In this document: piece after piece, positions 42,655 through 50,394 of the stretch
Numbering within the stretch: position 1 is the first letter of the stretch
Layout: every line of letters begins with the position of its first letter
Assembly (NCBI RefSeq): GCF_000720635.1
Contig: NZ_JOCF01000044.1
Span: 1 to 64,000 of the forward strand
DNA from: Streptomyces sp. NRRL WC-3742
Lineage (GTDB): Bacteria > Actinomycetota > Actinomycetes > Streptomycetales > Streptomycetaceae
Length of the DNA stretch: 64,000 nucleotides
Direction: 5' to 3'
Translations under genes and position numbers: made by a program
The notes under the pieces: model-generated
The model's database searches: none
Seen by the model: the letters and a program-made list of their open reading frames with translations, nothing else
Told to the model about the DNA's origin: nothing

Positions 42655-43443
42655 TCAGGCGGGGACGTTCTTCATCACGGCGTCGGTCAACGCCGTGAGC
42701 TTGCCCTGCAGTTTGTCGAAGTCCGTGCCCCGCCCGTCCGACCACTGGCCCTTGCCGAGCAGCATGCCGTGCCCGTAGGAGGAAAAGCCCTCGACGAACG
42801 GGCTCTTCTCGGGCAGCACTTGGAGGCCCGAGTCCTTGGCCGGCACCTGGACGCCGGCCTGGTAGGACTCGGGGTGCACGGCCAGCACGTTGATGATGTG
42901 GACGCTGTCCATCTGGTCCTTCATGGTGAACAGCGCCAGGTTGTACTGGTTGCCCTCGGCGTCCCGGTACAGCGCGAAGTCGACGCCCACGCAGCCCTGC
43001 CCCTGCGTGATCAGCCCGGCCAGGGACGGCCCCACGCTCTCCGCGCCCGTACAACTCGGGTGCGTCACACCGGAGAGCAGCGTGTAGCCCTCCACCTGCG
43101 CCGGGAAGACGGACAGCGGTATCGCGGAGGCCGGAACGCCCGAAAGGGCCTTCTCGGACGGCGAGTTGCTCGCCGGTGCCGCCACCGCAGGCTGCGCCGA
43201 GACGGTCGGCGCGGGCGCGGCCACCGGCGCCGGATCCGGGTCCGCCTTCGTCAGCGTGTACGCCGACACCCCCGCGACCACCAGCAGCGCGGCGGCCAGC
43301 GGCATCAGGATGCGACGCCGCGAGCGCGGTTGCGCCGCCGGTTCCGGTTGACCGCTCGAACTCGCCGCCGCTGCCGCGCTCTTCTGCTCGAACTCCCGGA
43401 CGAAGTCGGCCCACGTTCCGTCATTGGATTCACCCTTGGTCAC
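42655..43443 (-). CDS. Membrane-anchored extracytoplasmic protein of unknown function
   Basis: A 262-residue protein. The cytoplasmic N-terminus (MTKGESNDGTWADFVREFEQK) and a basic RSRRR lead to one membrane helix (ILMPLAAALLVVAGVSAYTL, about 46-65). A Pro/Ala linker and an outside domain follow, with two Cys residues (THPSCTGAES and GQGCVGVD) that could form a disulfide and a NQYNLALFTMKDQMDSVHI core. The family resembles conserved Streptomyces membrane proteins without an assigned function. The GTG at 43443 has no strong ribosome-binding site. Confidence 0.75.
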   Translation of the reverse strand: MTKGESNDGTWADFVREFEQKSAAAAASSSGQPEPAAQPRSRRRILMPLAAALLVVAGVSAYTLTKADPDPAPVAAPAPTVSAQPAVAAPASNSPSEKALSGVPASAIPLSVFPAQVEGYTLLSGVTHPSCTGAESVGPSLAGLITQGQGCVGVDFALYRDAEGNQYNLALFTMKDQMDSVHIINVLAVHPESYQAGVQVPAKDSGLQVLPEKSPFVEGFSSYGHGMLLGKGQWSDGRGTDFDKLQGKLTALTDAVMKNVPA

Positions 43444-43504
43444 GGGCTCAGAACCCTAGCGGTCGCCTCCGACGCCTGGGGAACCGGGGGCCGTTCGGCC
43501 CCGG

Positions 43505-43924
43505 TCAGTCCTCGACCCAGCCGTTCCGCTTGCCGAACAGGACGAACTGGGCGCGCACGGCCAGGATCTGCCGTCCCGTCAGCTCCGGGACGGTGGTCAG
43601 CAGGAGCTCGGTCACCTCCCGGGTGTACTCGGCCGAGCTGAGCACGTCGCACATCGGCTCCTGCCCGTCCCCGACGGACAGGACGGACGGGGCGGCTGCG
43701 GGCTGGGCCGACCGGGCCTGCTGCTCCGTGAGCCGGACCCGGGACGCCTTCAGCCCGCGGTCGCCGTCCTCGATCTCGAACTCCACCATGAGTCCGGACT
43801 GGATGGACGACTCGGGGATGAGCAGATCGTTCACGTGCAGGAAGACGTCCTCCCCGCCGTGCTCCGGCGCGATGAACCCGTAACCGCGCATACCGTCGAA
43901 CCGGACCACCCGACCAACAGCCAT
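43505..43924 (-). CDS. Cold-shock-domain protein with C-terminal extension
   Basis: A 139-residue protein. Residues 1-67 are a cold-shock domain with RNP1-like YGFIAPEHGG and RNP2-like DVFLHVNDL, which bind single-stranded RNA or DNA. The remaining about 70 residues form a helical extension (CDVLSSAEYTREVTELLLTT... FVLFGKRNGWVED) not seen in the 65-67-residue CspA type. The ATG at 43924 is chosen because the CSD begins right there. It may couple RNA binding to a partner through the tail. Function of the tail is unknown. Confidence 0.85.
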   Translation of the reverse strand: MAVGRVVRFDGMRGYGFIAPEHGGEDVFLHVNDLLIPESSIQSGLMVEFEIEDGDRGLKASRVRLTEQQARSAQPAAAPSVLSVGDGQEPMCDVLSSAEYTREVTELLLTTVPELTGRQILAVRAQFVLFGKRNGWVED

Positions 43925-44177
43925 CCCCACCAACCCCCACACCTCTGCAACGCCGGGCACCACGCCCGTCGACCTGCGCAGGATCGTAACAACCCCGGTC
44001 GGCGGCCGAGACCGAGCCGTCCCGAGCGCCGCACGACAATGCCGGCGAGGGGAACCCCGCGCCGCACGACATAGTCCCGGCGTATGACTCCGGTACTCCG
44101 GTAGCTCGCGGGGGCTACGAACGACGCCGGACCGTGGGTTGATTCGGCACGGAGCGGCGGAACCTAGTTTCGACGCC

Positions 44178-45350
44178 ATGAAACGCAACCGCCGTATCAG
44201 CGCTGTCGCGGCCCTGGCGCTCGCCGCCCTCGTCACCGGAACCGGCGCCGGATTCGCCGCCACTCCCACACCGGTGGCCGCACCGGCCACGGCCACCGCG
44301 CCCGCGCGGGCCTTCCAAGGCGTGCTCCCCGCCCCGACCGGCCCCTACGCTGCCGGCGAGGAGATCATCCACCTCACCGATACGAACCGCCCCGACCCAT
44401 GGGTACCGGCCTCCGGCCCCCGCCAACTGGCCGTCACGATGATCTACCCGGCCGTCCCCGGGACCGGAACTCCCGCCCCCTACATGACCCTCGCCGAGGC
44501 AGCCGGACACATCCAGAAGGCGAAGATACCGGCGAGCTTCGGCATCACCCCGCAGACCCTCTCCGGCGTCACCACCCACGCCTTCGACGGCGCACGGCCA
44601 CAGCGGGGCAAGTACCCGCTGGTGGTCCTCTCCCCCGGATTCGGGGACCCGCGCGTGGTGCTCACCTCGCTCGCGACCGAGCTGGCCAGTCACGGCTACG
44701 TCGTCGCGCTCGTCGGCCCCACCCACGAGGACGGCGGCGAGACACTGGCGGACGGCCGGACGCCGCCGTGCGCGATCTGCGACGACCTGACGCTCAACAT
44801 GGACACGGTCACCGCCAGCCGCGCATTGGACATGTCCTTCGTGATCGACCAGTTGACGCACGGCAACACCGCGTGGCGCCTGGCACACCTCATCGACAAG
44901 CACGAGATCGGCATGGCCGGACACTCCATCGGCGGATCGTCGGCCGCCACCACGATGATCGCCGACCCGCGCGTACAGGCCGGAGTGAACCTGGACGGCA
45001 CCTTCCATCCGGCCCCGACGCCCGGCCAGATCAACCGGCCGTTCCTCATGATGGATGGGGCCGATAACCTCCCGACCGACAGTGCCGGCGACTGGGGGAA
45101 GGCATGGGACGCCCTCGGCGGCTACAAGAAGTGGATGGCGGTCACCGGCGCCAACCACGCCAGCTTCACCGACGTGGACCTGCTCGAGCAGCAGGCCGGC
45201 TTCCCGGCGCCGCCTCTCTCCCCGGCACGCGGCGTGGAGATCACCCGCGAGTACGTGACGGCGTTCTTCGACCAGACGCTGAAGGGGATCTGTAGTCCGC
45301 TGCTGGACGGCCCCACGCCGGACAACCCGGAGGTCCTCTTCCAGTCATAG
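44178..45350 (+). CDS. Secreted alpha/beta-hydrolase, paralogue of the 32718-34010 protein
   Basis: A 390-residue exported hydrolase. Signal peptide MKRNRRISAVAALALAALV, cleavage near FAATP. The core reads LPAPTGPYAAGEEIIHLTDTNRPDPW, LAVTMIYPAVPG, LVVLSPGFGDPRVVL, nucleophile elbow GHSIGGSSAATTM and GVNLDGTFHPAP, the same order as the paralogue 11 kb away (430 residues). The PAF-acetylhydrolase-II/lipase type is indicated. The ATG at 44178 opens the signal peptide. A strong terminator follows. Confidence 0.85.
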   Translation: MKRNRRISAVAALALAALVTGTGAGFAATPTPVAAPATATAPARAFQGVLPAPTGPYAAGEEIIHLTDTNRPDPWVPASGPRQLAVTMIYPAVPGTGTPAPYMTLAEAAGHIQKAKIPASFGITPQTLSGVTTHAFDGARPQRGKYPLVVLSPGFGDPRVVLTSLATELASHGYVVALVGPTHEDGGETLADGRTPPCAICDDLTLNMDTVTASRALDMSFVIDQLTHGNTAWRLAHLIDKHEIGMAGHSIGGSSAATTMIADPRVQAGVNLDGTFHPAPTPGQINRPFLMMDGADNLPTDSAGDWGKAWDALGGYKKWMAVTGANHASFTDVDLLEQQAGFPAPPLSPARGVEITREYVTAFFDQTLKGICSPLLDGPTPDNPEVLFQS

Positions 45351-45380
45351 AGATCGTCTTCAAAGACGAGGGCGGCGATG

Positions 45381-45420
45381 GCCGTGGTCAGTTCGCCGAG
45401 GGCGGCGAACTGGCCACGGC
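45381..45420 (+). terminator. Terminator after the secreted hydrolase
   Basis: An 18-bp inverted repeat (45381-45398 and 45403-45420, one mismatch) with a four-base loop lies 31 bases after the hydrolase stop and 55 bases before the MOSC gene. Confidence 0.8.
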
Positions 45421-45474
45421 GCATCCTCTAGGCTCGCGAATGTTCATCGCGATCGAAAGAGGGAGGTCCGCGGC

Positions 45475-46017
45475 ATGAGTGGGACGGTCACGGCGGTCAG
45501 CAGCAACGGCGAGTACTCGTTCACCAAGCCCAACCGGGAGAGCATCGTGCTGCTCGCGGGGCTCGGGGTGGAGGGGGATGTTCACGCCGGGGTGACGGTC
45601 AAGCACCGCTCTCGGGTCAAGAGGGACCCGACCGTGCTGAACCTGCGGCAGGTGCACCTGATGCACGAGGAGCTCTTCGCCGAGGTCGGTGAGGCGGGGT
45701 TCGAGGTGGCGGCGGGCGACCTTGGGGAGAACATCACCACGAGCGGCGTCGATCTGCTGGGACTGCCCGTCGGGACGCTGCTGCGGATAGGCAGCGAGGC
45801 CGTGGTGGAGGTCACGGGCCTGCGCAATCCGTGTGCGCAGATCGACAACTTCCAGGACGGGCTGTTGAAGAAGCTCGTCTTCCGCGACGAGGAGGGGAAG
45901 ATCGTCCGGAAGGCCGGAGTCATGAGTGTCGTGCTGATGGGTGGCGAGGTGCGGCCCGGCGACACGATCACGGTGGAACTGCCCGCCGAGCCGCACCGGC
46001 CCCTGGACATGGTTTAG
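45475..46017 (+). CDS. MOSC-domain protein
   Basis: A 180-residue MOSC-domain protein. It begins MSGTVTAVSSNGEYSFTKPN and has GVEGDVHAGVTVKHRSRV, LRQVHLMHEELF, GDLGENITTSGVDLLGLPVG, and the conserved Cys in GLRNPCAQIDNFQDGLLK. MOSC proteins carry a Mo-cofactor-linked sulfur-transfer function (as in YiiM-type or sulfurase C-termini). The RBS GGGAGG is well placed. Its stop overlaps the DUF397 gene stop by four bases. Metabolic partner unknown. Confidence 0.9.
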   Translation: MSGTVTAVSSNGEYSFTKPNRESIVLLAGLGVEGDVHAGVTVKHRSRVKRDPTVLNLRQVHLMHEELFAEVGEAGFEVAAGDLGENITTSGVDLLGLPVGTLLRIGSEAVVEVTGLRNPCAQIDNFQDGLLKKLVFRDEEGKIVRKAGVMSVVLMGGEVRPGDTITVELPAEPHRPLDMV

Positions 46018-46220
46018 AGGAGGTCGAACTCCCCGGCGGCGGTCGCGGCCAGGAAGGAACGCCACGCCTTCGCGGAGAAGGTCAGGACGGGCCCCTCGGG
46101 GTCCTTCGAGTCACGGACGGGCAGCGCGCCGGAATGGCCCGGCGCCACCTCGACGCAGTTACCACCATTGCCGCTGTAGCTGCTCTTCGTCCAGCGAGCG
46201 CCAACCAGATCAACAGCCAT
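46014..46220 (-). CDS. DUF397 protein
   Basis: A 68-residue DUF397 protein (RWTKSSYSGNGGNCVEVA and VRDSKDPEGPVLTFSAKAW). These small proteins are paired with DUF5753/XRE regulators in Streptomyces and related to BldB-like developmental systems. It is preceded by GAGGAG. It is a paralogue of the copy at 47346-47549, with about 50 bases of very similar DNA around VRDSKDPEGPVL. A GNAT gene lies upstream, so the group is not a simple operon. Confidence 0.92.
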   Translation of the reverse strand: MAVDLVGARWTKSSYSGNGGNCVEVAPGHSGALPVRDSKDPEGPVLTFSAKAWRSFLAATAAGEFDLL

Positions 46221-46329
46221 CGAGCCTCCTCGGTCCGTGTGCCCGCAGCGGGCAGCCGACTGGACCATATATCGAATGCATGGATGGGCCGGAGGCGGTG
46301 AGGTCCAGATCCGGCCCGTCCGTCGGTTG

Positions 46330-47211
46330 CTAAAGGTCGATTTGGTACTGGTGTGTCGTGTGCGTGGGCGTGTAGCCGAGGCCGTCGTTGATCTGTCGCA
46401 TGTGCGTGTTGCTGTCGGCGGTGTCGGTCAGGAGGCCGCCGAGCTCCGGATAGCGCTTGTGGGCGTGCCGGATCGACTCGGCCTTCATCCATCGACCGAG
46501 GCCGTGTCCACGGTGCTCGGGCAACACGCCGGTGCCGTAGTGCTGGCCGTCACCTCTGCCGTTGCCGGGGACGACAAGCTCGGTGAACCCGGCGATCGAG
46601 CCGTCGGAGGCGTCGACGGCAACGACGGTGTGGAGGTGGTCGCCACGCTGTTCGACAGCCTTCGCCGCGGCGCGGACGCGGTCCACGTCCCAGGCCACCG
46701 TGCCGTAGTCGGTGTCGTCCATGGGCATGTCGTCCATGGCGCGCCGCGAGGCGGCGAACGTCTCGGCAAGGTCGCCGGGCACGGTTCCGTGCCATGACGT
46801 CAGCCGGTAGCCGGGGTGTGGACGGTCGATGATGCGGGCGAGGGTGGCGGTGTCCGTGTCGGCGAGCGGCAGACGGGAGTAGGTCAAGGAGAGGACCTTC
46901 CGGAAACCGCGGGCCGGGAGGAAGTGGTCGCCCGGCGATCCGGCCTCGGCCTGGGCGATGACGCAGCGTCGGGCGTCGGCCCGGGCGGCGGAGACGGCGG
47001 CGTCGAGGAGCTGGGAGCCGACGTGTCGACGGCGTTCCGCGGGATGGACACCGAGGGTCAGTTCGGCCAGGTGGTCCTGTCCGGGGCTGTTGAACAGACG
47101 GAGGAAGGCGGTTCCGACAGGGATGGAGTCGGAGTCGGACGCCAGCCATGCGAGACGTCGGCTGTTCGGGCCGTGGACGGGGTCGATCAGTGGGGTGATG
47201 CGGGATGACAA
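46330..47211 (-). CDS. GNAT N-acetyltransferase, two-domain, TTG start
   Basis: A 293-residue protein with two acetyltransferase domains. The first has LTLGVHPAERRRHVGSQLLDAAV (acetyl-CoA loop) and the second GTGVLPEHRGHGLGRWMKAESI. The TTG start at 47211 has GGAG five bases upstream, giving MSSRITPLIDPV. Tandem GNAT proteins act on small amines, aminoglycosides or peptide substrates, but specificity is unknown. It lies between two DUF397 genes; whether it belongs with them is uncertain. Confidence 0.85.
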   Translation of the reverse strand: MSSRITPLIDPVHGPNSRRLAWLASDSDSIPVGTAFLRLFNSPGQDHLAELTLGVHPAERRRHVGSQLLDAAVSAARADARRCVIAQAEAGSPGDHFLPARGFRKVLSLTYSRLPLADTDTATLARIIDRPHPGYRLTSWHGTVPGDLAETFAASRRAMDDMPMDDTDYGTVAWDVDRVRAAAKAVEQRGDHLHTVVAVDASDGSIAGFTELVVPGNGRGDGQHYGTGVLPEHRGHGLGRWMKAESIRHAHKRYPELGGLLTDTADSNTHMRQINDGLGYTPTHTTHQYQIDL

Positions 47212-47345
47212 GGTGTCTCCGTCGTGAGGAGGTGGCAGAGGTCTATACGCGGACTCAACTGCTGGGCACTCCTGCGCATGTGCTCCACACCTCCTCGTCG
47301 ACGACCGGGAGAACTTAACTGGCCCCTCGCCTCCTCGGCAAAGGG

Positions 47346-47549
47346 TTAACCGAACTCACCGGAAACGGTCGCAGCAACGAAGGACGCCCAGGCTCCGGCA
47401 GGGAAGAACAGGACCGGCCCCTCGGGGTCCTTCGAGTCGCGGACGGGGACGAGGCCAGGGAAGTCCGGCGAGACCTCCACACATGTACCACCGTTGTCGG
47501 AGTGCGACGACTTGAACCACGAAGCTCGGGACATATCTGGGCTGACCAT
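47346..47549 (-). CDS. DUF397 protein, partner of the XRE regulator
   Basis: A 67-residue DUF397 protein (ASWFKSSHSDNGGTCVEVS and VRDSKDPEGPVLFFPAGAW). It starts at ATG 47549, three bases after the regulator's stop (47553), so the pair is an operon. DUF397 and DUF5753 proteins are typical partners and act in development or antibiotic control, exact mechanism varying. The duplicate copy lies at 46014-46220. Confidence 0.92.
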   Translation of the reverse strand: MVSPDMSRASWFKSSHSDNGGTCVEVSPDFPGLVPVRDSKDPEGPVLFFPAGAWASFVAATVSGEFG

Positions 47550-47552
47550 AGA

Positions 47553-48377
47553 TCAAAGTTCCTTCCGGACCCTGTGAAGCAGGTCGACGGCGGCTGCTCC
47601 CGTCGGCACTTCCGACTGCAACCGATCGTAGGCCCTTTCCCACATCCTGACAGTCTTGTCGTCCCGCACGACGTAGCCCTGATCCGCCGACTCCGTGTAC
47701 CCGACCACGGAGCGGTCGGCGAACGTCAGCAGCGTGACCACAGACCGGAATGGGGCGTGCTCAGCCAGGCTGAAAGGGGCCACCTGGAAGATCACGTGAT
47801 CCCTGCTCGCCATCTCAACCAAGTAGTCGAGCTGCTCCCGCATGATCGCGGCGCCACCAACCGGGCGGCGGATGCCGCTCTCGTCTATGACCGCATGGAT
47901 CACCGGCGGTTCGGCTCGCTTGAACAACCGCTGCCGCGTGACGAGGAACCTCACGCGCTCGTCTGCCTGGTCTTGCGTGCTGCTTCCTCGCCGCACTGCC
48001 GCCGCCTCTCTCGCGGCGGCGTAAGCCTTGGTTTGAAAGAGCCCTGGAATGAGGTTCGGTTCAAAGATCCTGATCGTCGCCGCACGCGCTTCCTGCGCGG
48101 CATGCTCGGGGAAGCCCTCCAAGAACCCCTTCCGCCGCATCCCCACCCACATCAACTCCAACGTCTGGCCCGTCCCGAGCGCCTTGTCGGCGGCCCTCAC
48201 GAACTTCAAGCTGGTGGATTTGCGGCCTGTTTCCACGGCGGAGATGTAGCTGTCCGAGTACCCCATCTTGGCGCCCAGTTCCTGCTGGGTCATGCCCAAC
48301 GCCTCGCGTGAGCTGCGAAGGAGCGAGCCGAACGACTCGCGCGGGGATGACGTCGGATCAAGTTCCTTACGGTTCAA
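47553..48377 (-). CDS. XRE-family HTH regulator with DUF5753 domain
   Basis: A 274-residue DNA-binding regulator. The N-terminal XRE HTH is LRSSREALGMTQQELGAKMGYSDSYISAVETGRKS and the C-terminal DUF5753 domain includes EPNLIPGLFQTKAYAAA and VARRGSSTQDQADERVRFLV-type segments. The start appears to be a TTG at 48377 preceded by AGGTGA; no ATG or GTG fits before the HTH. It is followed by DUF397, the usual arrangement of WhiJ/BldB-like modules. It probably regulates itself and developmental or secondary-metabolic genes. Confidence 0.9.
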   Translation of the reverse strand: MNRKELDPTSSPRESFGSLLRSSREALGMTQQELGAKMGYSDSYISAVETGRKSTSLKFVRAADKALGTGQTLELMWVGMRRKGFLEGFPEHAAQEARAATIRIFEPNLIPGLFQTKAYAAAREAAAVRRGSSTQDQADERVRFLVTRQRLFKRAEPPVIHAVIDESGIRRPVGGAAIMREQLDYLVEMASRDHVIFQVAPFSLAEHAPFRSVVTLLTFADRSVVGYTESADQGYVVRDDKTVRMWERAYDRLQSEVPTGAAAVDLLHRVRKEL

Positions 48378-48484
48378 GGAAGATCACCTGGTTCCACTTC
48401 TAGCGCAGGCAAGTTGAACGATTCCCGAGCTTAGCCCAAAGTGGGCGCTCCCGGTAGTCAGTTCACTACGGAGAGGAGCGATCC

Positions 48485-48847
48485 GTGAGCGCCCCGAAGT
48501 CCACCCACGCCCCGCGAGTCGAGACCCCCACGCCCTTCCAGGCGGTGATCTACCTCGCCAAGTCCAACTCCGCGTTCCCCGAGCGCGAGTTGCGCATGTG
48601 CGAGTCCTACGCCAAGTCCTTCAAGTGGGACGTCTCCCTCATCGTCGTCGACGACGAGGCCGACCTGCGCGGACCCCAGTCCCGCCCCATGCTCCAGGCC
48701 GCCCTCCAGCGCGTCCTCGACCGCCGCGCCGGGGCGATCCTCATCCCCCACAGGTCGACGATCTCCCCCATCGAGGGCGAGTTCAACGAGTTCTCCCACC
48801 GCGTCGAGAAGGCCGCCGGCTTCATCCAGGTGGCCACCCGACGATGA
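48485..48847 (+). CDS. Small resolvase-fold-like protein without DNA-binding domain
   Basis: A 120-residue protein whose layout matches the catalytic domain of serine recombinases: AVIYLAKSNSAFPERELRMCESYAKSFKWDVSLIVVDDEADL corresponds to the resolvase start, RPMLQAALQRVLDRRAGAILIPHRSTISP to its central part, and EFNEFSHRVEKAAGFIQVATRR to its end. The nucleophile-position Ser remains (AKS) but the usual preceding Arg is Ala, and the recombinase/zinc-ribbon domains are absent. A degenerate, probably non-catalytic protein-binding or regulatory role is likely. GTG start with AGGAG upstream. It is coupled to the next two ORFs. Confidence 0.65.
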   Translation: MSAPKSTHAPRVETPTPFQAVIYLAKSNSAFPERELRMCESYAKSFKWDVSLIVVDDEADLRGPQSRPMLQAALQRVLDRRAGAILIPHRSTISPIEGEFNEFSHRVEKAAGFIQVATRR

Positions 48848-48900
48848 CCACCACCACCGACACCCCCCGCTACTTCCCCACCCCGCCGGAGTCGCCGTGA
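48844..48900 (+). CDS. 18-codon ORF coupled on both sides
   Basis: ATG 48844 overlaps the preceding stop (ATGA), and the TGA at 48898-48900 overlaps the next GTG (GTGA). The peptide is MTTTTDTPRYFPTPPESP, Thr/Pro-rich. AGGTGG lies about 10 bases upstream. The exact 4-base overlap at both ends suggests it is translated and passes ribosomes on, but length and composition alone cannot prove it. Confidence 0.45.
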   Translation: MTTTTDTPRYFPTPPESP

Positions 48901-49088
48901 CCACGCCCTCGGCCCCCTACGAGGTCCGCCTCATCGACTCCCGCAGCCCCCACTTCGTCCTCCTCGAGTGCTGGGGCATCTGGGACCTCACCCGCCACGA
49001 CTACCTCCGCGCCCCGACCTCCCCCGACCGCATCCGCCGCTTCTACACCCGCTCCGCCGCCGAGTCCCACCTGCGCACCCTCTCCTGA
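48897..49088 (+). CDS. Small hypothetical protein (63 aa)
   Basis: Begins MTTPSAPYEVRLIDSRSP and continues HFVLLECWGIWDLTRHDYLRA, ending RFYTRSAAESHLRTLS. No signal or membrane segment. The GTG start overlaps the 18-codon ORF stop, and GGAG lies eight bases upstream. It is the last gene of the coupled chain and is followed by a strong terminator. Family unknown to me; likely made with the resolvase-like protein. Confidence 0.65.
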   Translation: MTTPSAPYEVRLIDSRSPHFVLLECWGIWDLTRHDYLRAPTSPDRIRRFYTRSAAESHLRTLS

Positions 49089-49100
49089 CCCCCACAAACA

Positions 49101-49133
49101 CGCGCCGCCCCGGGGTGGGCCCGGGGCGGCGCG
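49101..49133 (+). terminator. Strong terminator hairpin
   Basis: A 14-bp perfect inverted repeat (49101-49114 and 49120-49133) with a five-base loop lies 13 bases after the 63-residue protein stop. Confidence 0.9.
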
Positions 49134-49312
49134 CACGGTCACTACCTGGCGGAGGCGGCGCCGCCGGTACGGCCGCTGGACGAGGCGCGAACGGAACGGC
49201 TGACCGTTAACTGATCCAGCGCCCCGGTACTCCGAGGCGCACGTCACCGAAGTCCTCAGGTGCCAGCAGGAGTTCACCAATCCCTGAGCCCCGCCGCCCC
49301 TACACTCTGCCC

Positions 49313-49849
49313 GTGATCGAAATCCTCACCGACATGGGCCTGCTGACCCAGCCACTCATCGACCTCGAGACCGTCCAGATGGCCGGCGTCGCCCTGGGAG
49401 CACCGGCCACCGGCGTCCCGATCCACAGAATCGTCTCCGCCCAGTTCCCCACCGTCGCCCGGCACTGGGACGGCATCGGCCTCGACGGCGAGTACTTCGA
49501 CTCCGACAACCGGCCGATGACCCTCGAGGACGTCGTCGCCGCCACCACCGAGGCGGACGGCTTCCTGCACTGCGGCGACCAGCTCGCCTACAAGGTCCAG
49601 ACGGGCAGAGTCGTCGGCTTCGCGATCTCCGGCTCGCACCTCTCCCACTTCGCCCACCTGACCACCTACGACCAGATGCTGGCCGCCTTCGGCCAGCCGG
49701 ACCGCATACGCGAGGCCGGGGCGTACGGCGACCTCGTGACGTACGGCAACTACTACCGGGCCGCGCGGAAGCAGGTCAGGTGGAACGAGCTGGAGCGCCG
49801 GGTGGACCTGATCAACCTGGGCGCCTTCGAGGAGCTTTCGGGCCCGTGA
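49313..49849 (+). CDS. Hypothetical protein (178 aa)
   Basis: Starts at a GTG at 49313 as MIEILTDMGLLTQPLIDLET. It is soluble, with a beta-rich middle (GVPIHRIVSAQFPTVARHWDGIGLDGEYFDSDNRPMTLEDV) and IGFAISGSHLSHFAHLTTYDQML-like segment VVGFAISGSHLSHFAHLTTY. The end is YYRAARKQVRWNELERRVD. Codon use is coding-like. I do not recognise the family; conserved Streptomyces hypothetical proteins look similar. No partner is obvious. Confidence 0.75.
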   Translation: MIEILTDMGLLTQPLIDLETVQMAGVALGAPATGVPIHRIVSAQFPTVARHWDGIGLDGEYFDSDNRPMTLEDVVAATTEADGFLHCGDQLAYKVQTGRVVGFAISGSHLSHFAHLTTYDQMLAAFGQPDRIREAGAYGDLVTYGNYYRAARKQVRWNELERRVDLINLGAFEELSGP

Positions 49850-49853
49850 CGGC

Positions 49854-50231
49854 TCACGCCGCGTGGTCGTTCGCCGCCATCACCTGCGCCAACCGGCCTG
49901 CCGCCGCCACCACGGCAGGCCAGGCGGGCGAATCCAGGTAGACCTCGTCGGCGGCATCGGCACCGACCGCCTCCTGCACCACGCCGTAGGCAGCGCCGAG
50001 GCGAGCCATCAACTCGACCTCCTCCTCGGTCCGGAGGCTCTGCCCCAGCCAGGGGTGCGGATCGTCCGCATCGCAGAAGTCGTCGAAGAGCACATGCACG
50101 ACGTGGTCGAGATCTTCGAACTCACCCGGGTCGAGCCACACCTCCCGCTGCCGGGTCGGACTGGCCAACGCCACGACCGCAGGCACCACGTGCATGCGGT
50201 AGTACGGAAGAGCGACACCGTGATCGATCAC
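49854..50231 (-). CDS. Hypothetical protein (125 aa)
   Basis: Starts at GTG 50231 as MIDHGVALPYYRMHVVPAVV. It is acidic, with LDPGEFEDLDHVVHVLFDDFCDADDPHPWLG and an Ala-rich helical end (AAAGRLAQVMAANDHAA). No signal, membrane helix or catalytic motif is visible. It is convergent with the 178-residue protein. Function unknown. Confidence 0.65.
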   Translation of the reverse strand: MIDHGVALPYYRMHVVPAVVALASPTRQREVWLDPGEFEDLDHVVHVLFDDFCDADDPHPWLGQSLRTEEEVELMARLGAAYGVVQEAVGADAADEVYLDSPAWPAVVAAAGRLAQVMAANDHAA

Positions 50232-50394
50232 GAGCCGAGGCTATCCCTCGATCCTCCGTGTCCGGCCCGGGCTACGTCTCAAGCCGTAGTCCGATGGTCC
50301 CAACCGGCTGCGGCTGTGGACCGATTGACGTTCATCGGGGTTCCCGATCGATCATGGTTCGTCGGGATCGGCACGACGGGGAGGCAGGCAGCAC

